Below are positions 58,352 through 64,000 of a DNA stretch of 64,000 bases, one piece after another. The translations under genes were made by a program, and so were the position numbers. The stretch comes from Dermacentor variabilis (lineage: Eukaryota; Arthropoda; Arachnida; Ixodida; Ixodidae): assembly GCF_050947875.1 (NCBI RefSeq), contig NC_134574.1:102891469-102955468 (forward strand). Direction: 5' to 3'. The notes beneath the pieces were generated by a model. The model was not told where the DNA came from. It saw only the letters and a list, made by a program, of their open reading frames with translations, and ran no database searches. Each line of letters opens with the position of its first letter. Position 1 is the first letter of the stretch.

Positions 58352-58765
58352 TTAGATAAATATTTCATTCGTTGGAAGGCGAGAAACATTTCGTTTCTCG
58401 TCTTCCAAGCAGACGACAAACGAGGGAAGTAAACATCCGGGAAGTTTACCGCTTGCCGATTGGCTGCTCTCTCCACCCCGTTCTCGCAAATTTTGCATAC
58501 TGCAACTTTGTGACTTTGCAGCAACCGAACAGAACGCGTAGGGAACAAAGATCTCCGATCGCGCCCCTGGTAGGAAGTTGTTAAGGTTCACAAGCATGTT
58601 CCGTAGCTTGTAGTTTGGCACGTGCCCAATGTGCAAGTGGCACTTCGCAAACAAGCGGGACAAATCTTCAATTATCCCGCGAAGATACGGAATGCCTGCG
58701 CTGGCGGAAAAAAACTTCGAATTAGCTGTCACTGGCTGCAAAACTTTCTTTTCAATGCTTGCCAC
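58352..58765 (-). pseudogene. Possible Penelope-like element fragment (post-RT linker)
   Basis: The 137-codon frame has GIPYLRGIIEDLSRLFAKC, HVPNYKLRNMLVNLNNFLP and then IFVPYAFC. This order resembles the segment between RT and the GIY-YIG nuclease of Penelope-like retroelements (PY-x-G...HKPxxxLRxxL...VYxIPC). RT core and GIY-YIG residues are not visible. Recognised by pattern only. Confidence 0.4.
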
Positions 58766-58849
58766 AAGATGGTCAGGGTTGCCATTTCTGGAAAGTTAAT
58801 TCTGTCTAGCTTCCCTCCATATTTGGACGTTGGTAGAAAGGCACGCGCT

Positions 58850-58945
58850 TGCAGAGGGTCACGGATATTTACAGCTGTCAATTGTCAAGGCTACTGCTGC
58901 GACGACCCGAGAATTCCAGGAGGGCATTGTGCACGTTCGACGTGG
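58850..58945 (-). repeat. R130 dispersed repeat
   Basis: CACGGATATTTACAGCTG through GGAGGGCATTGTGCACGTTC is the reverse complement of the R130 core. Confidence 0.5.
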
Positions 58946-58965
58946 GTCGTTCCAAACGATTTCTT

Positions 58966-59054
58966 AGGTATACTCTGTGGCGCAAAATACATTCCTTGAA
59001 ATTTTTCAAGAAATGTATTTTCAAGAAATATATTTTGCGCCACAAGGTATACCT
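58966..59054. repeat. Foldback with ~36-bp arms
   Basis: Left arm 58966-59001 (AGGTATACTCTGTGGCGCAA start) and right arm about 59018-59054 (ends GCGCCACAAGGTATACCT) pair with few mismatches. The loop contains TTTTTCAAGAAATG, a second partial copy of the arm tip. Confidence 0.8.
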
Positions 59055-59490
59055 AGGAAATCTAAGCAACAACTTGCCCAAGAAGAAGTCCTCTTGGTCC
59101 ACAAGAGTTCCTCGTGTCTCTTTTCTTGTAATTATGAATCATCATTCCAGCGCACAATTGAACACGGACAAGAGGAGAAGAACAGGAACGCCGGACTTCA
59201 TCTAAATTTTATTCACGGAACGGGGGGAGAAAGGGGGGTCATGCAAAATTTTTTTCCTTGGTAAAGGCGATAATCATCAGAGGCGTCGAAACCAAAATAA
59301 AAGTGAAAAAAGGTGAACAACCTTTTTTCACATCATTCAAGTTCCCTCTTGCTCATCTCCCGCCCTACCTAGCTGATTCGACACACACGTTCCCTTTTCT
59401 TCTGTCAAGCTTGTTGCATGTATAGACAAAAAAACGGCACCACCGATACTTCTCCCTAAAGCCCCTCCATACACGTTTCCGCCGACCAGG

Positions 59491-60817
59491 TTAAAGGGAC
59501 ACTAAATGTTACCAGAAACTCAAGTTAAAGTGGTAGAGCAATGTTCTAGAACGTCTAAGGCGTCAATATAATCGCGAACAGAGCTTTAGTAACCGAGAAA
59601 TTGAGGTAAATGCATGACACGATTTGAGACCCCCCAGCGACATTCCGGTACTAGCCCGATGACGAAAGGTCTCCTCATAATTTGTGTTACTAATACTCAA
59701 CTACTCGTATTAAAAATATCATTTCATTCGATTATAAGCCGGAAAAAATGCTACTTGTCTACGTCTATTCGATTCTAGGAAAAAATAACATTTTGACGTT
59801 ACCCTTCAGTAATATGGGTGTTCGAAAGGTTTCGTTTTCGCTCGACTCTGCGCCGCGCACGCTTTGGAGTTTCAGTAGTTTCGTTACCGCGTCGTGCTGT
59901 GAGGGTTCTGCTCGCGAAACTTTCATTTGGAACAAGCAGCGAGAATGCCACGTCCATGTGATGTCGTGGGAAGCCCTCGTTGCTTTCCCGCTCCGGAGAG
60001 CCGGTGTCGAGGCCGCCGTCGTAGTACGCAACGACGCCGGCAGTGCGAGCCCTCAGAAGCAGGTCGCGCTCGTCGGTGCTCAAATCGCTGAAGTTGAGCC
60101 CACCATCGCGAGCCAATCTGTCGGTGTCAGGGTCCATTGCGACGAGCGTCGAAGTTAGCGTCATAGAATGAAGTACCAGCTTATGGGCGTCTTGCGCTGG
60201 AGTGTGAGGTATAGTAGCGGCGCCTGGTGGCGGTGCGGGAAACGACATCTGGGTCGTGCCAGCTTGGGTCGTATTGAGCCCTGGCTGTGGCGAAGCACGT
60301 TTCTAGGCCGAGTTTTGCGTCGATTCGCACATTTTTATGCCCTGTTGCGAGTGCGAAAAGGCTCGTCGCTTCTCATAGACCACGCCGACCACGCTGCGAG
60401 CTCGCTGCAGCCTATAGTTTAACGAAAACGGACTCTCCGTGTGCCGTGGGACGTAACGTGGGACGTAATTCGTTTCTCCTTCCGCTAGCCACCATACTCC
60501 CGCTTTCGCTCTGCTGTCGGCTCTGTCTTGGCTCTGTTTCTGGCCGCGCGTTCGCGTTTTGCGCAGAAAAGCCGTAGCGCCGTCTGCGGACGCCGTTCTA
60601 CTCACCGATGGCGCAACGTCACTATGAGACCATGATGTCAGTTCTCCTCGATCGGAGGGCGGGCGATTTGAACTGCGCTAGAGGTACGCGGACGCTTCAG
60701 AACGCATTTTCTCTTAAAATAAGTCTCTCCTTGGCACGAAACAAGCGTTTCGAGGTTTCTGGGATGGTATTTCAACAGTCCACGTTGACTTAATAGTAAC
60801 CTTTAGTGTCCCTTTAA
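59491..60817. mobile_element. TTAA-flanked TIR element (1.32 kb)
   Basis: TTAA at 59491-59494 and 60814-60817 flank inverted ends: AGGGACACTAAA[T]GTTAC at the left, and GTAAC[C]TTTAGTGTCCCT at the right. TTAA targets are used by piggyBac and Kolobok-type elements. A remnant of the same family lies at 25595-25807. The ends (about 200 bp each) look non-coding and the middle is GC-rich. No transposase domain seen, so probably non-autonomous. Confidence 0.8.
59799..60248 (-). CDS. 149-codon open frame carried inside the TTAA element
   Basis: Starts MSFPAPPPGAATIPHTPAQD; the frame is open for 16 codons upstream to a stop. It has an acidic middle (LNFSDLSTDERDLLLRARTA), a glycine patch (VVAYYDGGLDTGSPE) and a basic C-terminus (KRARRRVERKRN). 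No transposase or known domain recognised. Composition is more GC-rich than the element ends. It could be an internal element protein, a captured host exon, or chance in GC-rich DNA. Unknown function. Confidence 0.3.
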   Translation of the reverse strand: MSFPAPPPGAATIPHTPAQDAHKLVLHSMTLTSTLVAMDPDTDRLARDGGLNFSDLSTDERDLLLRARTAGVVAYYDGGLDTGSPERESNEGFPRHHMDVAFSLLVPNESFASRTLTARRGNETTETPKRARRRVERKRNLSNTHITEG

Positions 60818-61308
60818 GTACCGCCAACCTGCCCTCCTCCTCCACGCTCCTCTCCCACTCACCCCCTTAGCTTCCGGCGTCAAGCGGAACTTACGTAGCT
60901 GCAGCTTCCTGTTCCGAGTGGAAGTGACACTTTGTTTTTTAGCGCTGTTAATTTTCGCGCCGCTGGAGAGGCTTTAATTGCACGAGCTGCGGTTGAAACT
61001 GTGAACAACCGCCTACTGTAACCAGCGATCTGCTCGTGTTCGCTGCTTCGCGTCGACCTGCGACGCGTTGTGGCACGAGCGACAACGTACAGTGGAATGT
61101 AGTGCCTGGGCGCTTGGAGACCACTGCCGTTTTTCGTGCATTTGGACAACAGCGACCGCGAACTACTACTTCAGCGGAATACAACAGCTTGTCCCCTTTG
61201 CATTCTTCTTATGGTGAATGCCACAGCTCTGCCAAGCACGCGCGGGCGTCTCACCATCGTCTAGCAGCAGTCAAAGCAGAAATTCCCGCAGCGCAACTAC
61301 AGGAAGCG
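60818..61308. other. No gene recognised
   Basis: A 109-codon frame at 61036-61365 crosses into the minisatellite and has no domain. Nothing else seen. Confidence 0.35.
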
Positions 61309-61357
61309 GAAACGCCGGAACCGGAAATGCCGGAACCGGAAATACCGGAACCGGATT
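61309..61357 (+). repeat. 15-bp minisatellite, about three units
   Basis: GCCGGAACCGGAAAT-type units in a row. In one frame they encode PEPE[M/I] repeats ending in PEPDLV and a stop. Confidence 0.85.
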
Positions 61358-61741
61358 TGGTGTGAAGGCAAAAGGCGTCGCACAACAAAGGTTGTCGCTA
61401 CTTAAGAAAGCGGCGGTGGCGCGTAGATGCAGGGGCTTTACTTCTCCCATCTCTCGTTCGCACCGCCCGGATTGCCTCTTACACTGCGCGTGTCTGGGCA
61501 CGTTTCGTACCGCGCGCGGTGTGTGCCTACGTGCGTGCGCGTGGACATTTTATTCGAAGGACGATGTTCACGCTTCTATTTGCCTTTAAGAAGATCGGTA
61601 CGTTTGGAGATTATTTTCATGGCTGCAATGGGGTGAAAGGGCAGCGCCTGCTTAGACATGTAAGCGACACTGGGCAGGTAATTGGAAACGACATCGTATG
61701 TGCCGCCGGAAAAAAAAAATCGTCGGCACATGCGATGCCTG

Positions 61742-61945
61742 TTAGCTAAAGTCATTTTTGCAGTTTCCCACAAAATGTTTGCTACAAATCCGTGTCGTCT
61801 CCGTTGGCGACACCGGACTTCCATCGCCACTGTGCGGAAATGAAATATATCGCCGCATAGCACAAACTCGACATGCGCATACAACTTTAACTAGTACGTC
61901 CCCTAGAATATATGTTAGAGACAGCAATGTAAATAGCTTGGCCAT
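61742..61945 (-). pseudogene. Second THAP-domain-like relic
   Basis: The minus strand gives CACRVCAMRRYISFPHSG, then PTETTRICSKHFVGNCKNDF and a stop. The first Cys pair, FP and the CxxH pair are all visible, but only about 25 residues separate the Cys and CxxH pairs, shorter than in a full THAP, with the central Trp missing. Together with 579-830 it shows THAP-bearing transposons have been active here. Confidence 0.5.
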
Positions 61946-62220
61946 TTTTTAAGTGTGCTCAAGAGACGGAGGTTGGAAGTACTAGAAATCATTTCTGCTT
62001 CAGCAATGCCGGCGCGACCAAGACGCGGGCGTGTATCGCCCAGTAACTCCATCTATCGGTGCAGTGGTGATGCGGGAATGAACTCCGGCCATGTTCAACG
62101 CATCGCGCACATATCGAATCTCTCGGCACGCGTGAACTCAGGCCACTGCTCGCGCATGCAGCTGAAGTGGTTTCAATTCTTGGGCAGCACACACACAAAC
62201 GCAACACGAGAAAGGAGATA

Positions 62221-62449
62221 CCCGCAGGGGTGGCTTTGGTGTTGGGCTGCTGAGCACGAGGTCGCGGGGTCGAATGCCGGCCACGGCGGCCGCATTTCGA
62301 TGGGGGCGGAATGCGACAACACCCATGAACTTAGATTTAGGTGCACGTTAAGGAACCCCCGGTGGTCGAAATTTGCGGAGTCCCCCACTACGGCGTGCCT
62401 TAAAATCAGAAGATGATTTTGGCACGTAAAGTCCTACAATTTAATTTAG
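62221..62449 (+). mobile_element. tRNA-headed SINE
   Basis: Head degenerate (CCCGCAGGGGTGGC...GTTGGGCTGC), body full length through GCCGCATTTCGATGGGGGC, TAGATTTAGGTGCACGTTA, CCCCACTACGGCGTGCC and TTTTGGCACGTAAAGTCC. Closest of the plus-strand copies to the general sequence. Confidence 0.85.
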
Positions 62450-63281
62450 AAAGAAGACAGGACAAGCGCTGGTCGAACACCTGAAAGCTTTTATTTGAAT
62501 AAAAGGAATAAACAACCAGTAATCATGGAATTCATGTGGACTACATGTAAAAGCCGTCATACACTCACGAGTGATCAATGAACGAGACGAGATGGCTTCG
62601 TTTGCCAGTTTATTTCGTTCGGCGCACCGCAGTAATCCATGTGTGTCGTCTGCTTTTTTCGTACCATTTTCTTGGGAATCGGCAGAATTTGACTGGTGGC
62701 ATCAACGCTTTCGTGCTTACATGGCTGTTGTGAGAGTTAACAACACAATAATAATTTCCAGTCAACCGAAGAGGCGCAGGTGCAAAGAAGAGATTTTTCG
62801 CACGCAGCGCGTACGCGACCTTGAAGGGAAGCGGCAGAGGGAGGGGAAATCGTTACGCCAGGGGAGAAACGAGCGCTGCCGTCTAGGATGAAACTTGGCG
62901 TGCGGACGATTATATACACGCTCTGAACCAATCCACGACGCAGTGTGTCGGACAGCAGCAGCAGCGGGAAAGTCGAAGCAAAATGCAAAAACAAGTTTCA
63001 CTTTAAAACGTAAACTTATCTTCGACGTTGCGGCCGGTGACCGGCCGCTGTCCGAATTGGTTTATAACGCGCGCTGCGACAGCCGTTTTGTGCATTTTTC
63101 GGCGTGCGTCTTGCTGCAACTTCGCGCCGTAACTAGCTTGCAGCGAAAGGACGAGGCTCCACCGTACAACACAGATGTCACAGTCGAAGGACACCGTAAC
63201 GACACACAGCACGGGTGGTAGCGCGTGTCCGAAGTGTGCTAGGAATGACAGGAGCGAGCAGCTGATCTGGACCCCCGAATC
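62450..63281. other. No gene recognised
   Basis: CAG-rich words at 62955-62975 recall 55334-55377. No open frame with a known domain. Confidence 0.4.
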
Positions 63282-63318
63282 TGCACAATGACCTCTGGAG
63301 GCCAGAGGTCACTGTGCA
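63282..63318. repeat. 17-bp-arm palindrome
   Basis: TGCACAATGACCTCTGG (63282-63298), loop AGG, CCAGAGGTCACTGTGCA (63302-63318), one mismatch. The arm shares the GCACAATG and CTCTGGAG words of R130. Confidence 0.9.
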
Positions 63319-63429
63319 AGGACAGGCGCCGTCCTTGTGTGCTTTCTCTCTCTGTGGTCGTTTGTTGGCGCAGTTATAAAGCTGTTTGCTAAGATGCACC
63401 AACTCACTCAACAAGCAGTTCTTCTAAGT

Positions 63430-63545
63430 TGACACTTTAGCCTCTTGACAGCTGTAATTATCCGAGACCCCCGTCCCGCGAAAGCTTTGCAGAAATTGCA
63501 GCGCGTCAAATGTGAACAATGCCCTCTGGAGCTCCATGGTTGTCG
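63430..63545 (+). repeat. R130 repeat with swapped blocks
   Basis: The block CTGTAATTATCCGAGACCCC comes before AATGTGAACAATGCCCTCTG here, the reverse of the order at 16600-16740. Both orders would be contained in a tandem parent. Confidence 0.5.
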
Positions 63546-63559
63546 CCAAATTATACGCG

Positions 63560-63760
63560 TGTCACACTGGACGTTTTAATGCAATGATCAAAACGAGAAC
63601 AAGGTGACATCGCGAGCCGACGTTTCGACAAGTGGACTTGTCTTTTTCAAGGGGACATATGCTTTCCCCGGCATATATCGGTTTACAAGTTTTTTACTTA
63701 GACAACGAGAAACATAGCTGTCAAGGCAGCTGACGAAAAGGCAAACTAGTGCCTGACAAA
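63560..63760 (-). mobile_element. Possible Penelope-like terminal sequence
   Basis: On the minus strand, GACAAG-TCCA-CTTGTC forms a 6-bp hairpin directly followed by GAAACGTCGG, as in the terminal repeats of Penelope-like elements, which carry hammerhead-ribozyme motifs. The CUGAUGA half expected before the hairpin reads CTTGAAAAA, so the ribozyme core is not intact. Boundaries unknown. Confidence 0.35.
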
Positions 63761-64000
63761 GCGTCAAGAACCCTTCCCACCAGGTGACACACCTCTCAGC
63801 GGGGCAAATAAAATTTTTTTAGAAAAAATACCTTGAGGGATAAAAGAATACAAAACATACAAGTACAGTGAGTTAAACACGTGTTACAGTAATATACTGT
63901 TGCAAAAACATATTTTTAAACAGGCACATAAAGCAGGCCACAGAAGAAATGCACGAGAAAAATGAAATATGCACATTCTAGGTTGATGTGAAAAAAACAA
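63761..64000. other. No feature seen
   Basis: A/T-rich sequence to the window end with no motif recognised. Confidence 0.4.

Noticed and set aside
61036..61365. A 109-codon frame ending in PEPE repeats
   Set aside because: The repetitive end is a minisatellite and the rest has no domain; kept only as a note.

Overview
The window looks like repeat-rich nuclear DNA of an arthropod, most likely an ixodid tick. The reasons are the tRNA-headed SINEs, which from memory resemble the tick Ruka type, and several LINE families of the kind that fill tick genomes. I recognise no host protein-coding gene, rRNA gene or stand-alone tRNA gene. Almost all identifiable sequence is transposable elements, mostly decayed.

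Positions 1 to about 49,130 are a tandem array of three copies of one large unit: U1 (1-18153, left end cut by the window), U2 (18154-32160) and U3 (32161 to about 49086). In order, each unit holds a THAP-like relic, a SINE, a ~530-bp repeat called M500 here, and LINE L-A on the minus strand. L-A encodes an SGNH/esterase-like ORF1 plus endonuclease (EN) and reverse transcriptase (RT). It is cut into three pieces by two younger LINEs: L-B (minus strand, inserted in the EN-RT linker, 7-bp TGTTGTT target duplication) and L-C (plus strand, inserted in the EN domain). A second M500 copy sits in the L-A RT. U1 and U2 continue with a fragment of a fourth LINE (D), a short dispersed repeat (R130), a diverged SINE and a spacer. 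U3 leaves the unit pattern at a 40-bp tandem duplication.

The units differ by later events. U2 has lost about 4.2 kb between L-B and L-C at a TTAA-type element, and has a SINE in L-B. U1 has a 66-bp-arm foldback. U3 has a 1.62-kb terminal-inverted-repeat (TIR) element and a partial duplication of L-C ORF1. Which two units are most alike changes along the array, as expected from gene conversion or unequal exchange.

From 49,130 to 64,000 the sequence is single-copy or holds dispersed elements: a nearly full-length but broken RTE-type LINE, an I-type LINE 3' part with RNase H, SINEs, a probable Penelope-like fragment, a 1.32-kb TTAA-flanked TIR element carrying a 149-codon open frame, a second THAP-like relic and more R130 copies.

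The most interesting biology is a 2A-like ribosome-skipping motif at the start of L-C ORF1, the mosaic array of nested LINEs, and repeated snap-back (templated inverted) junctions where the units have been rearranged. Every CDS-like feature is interpreted as transposon-derived; clade names rest on motifs read by eye, not on a phylogeny.
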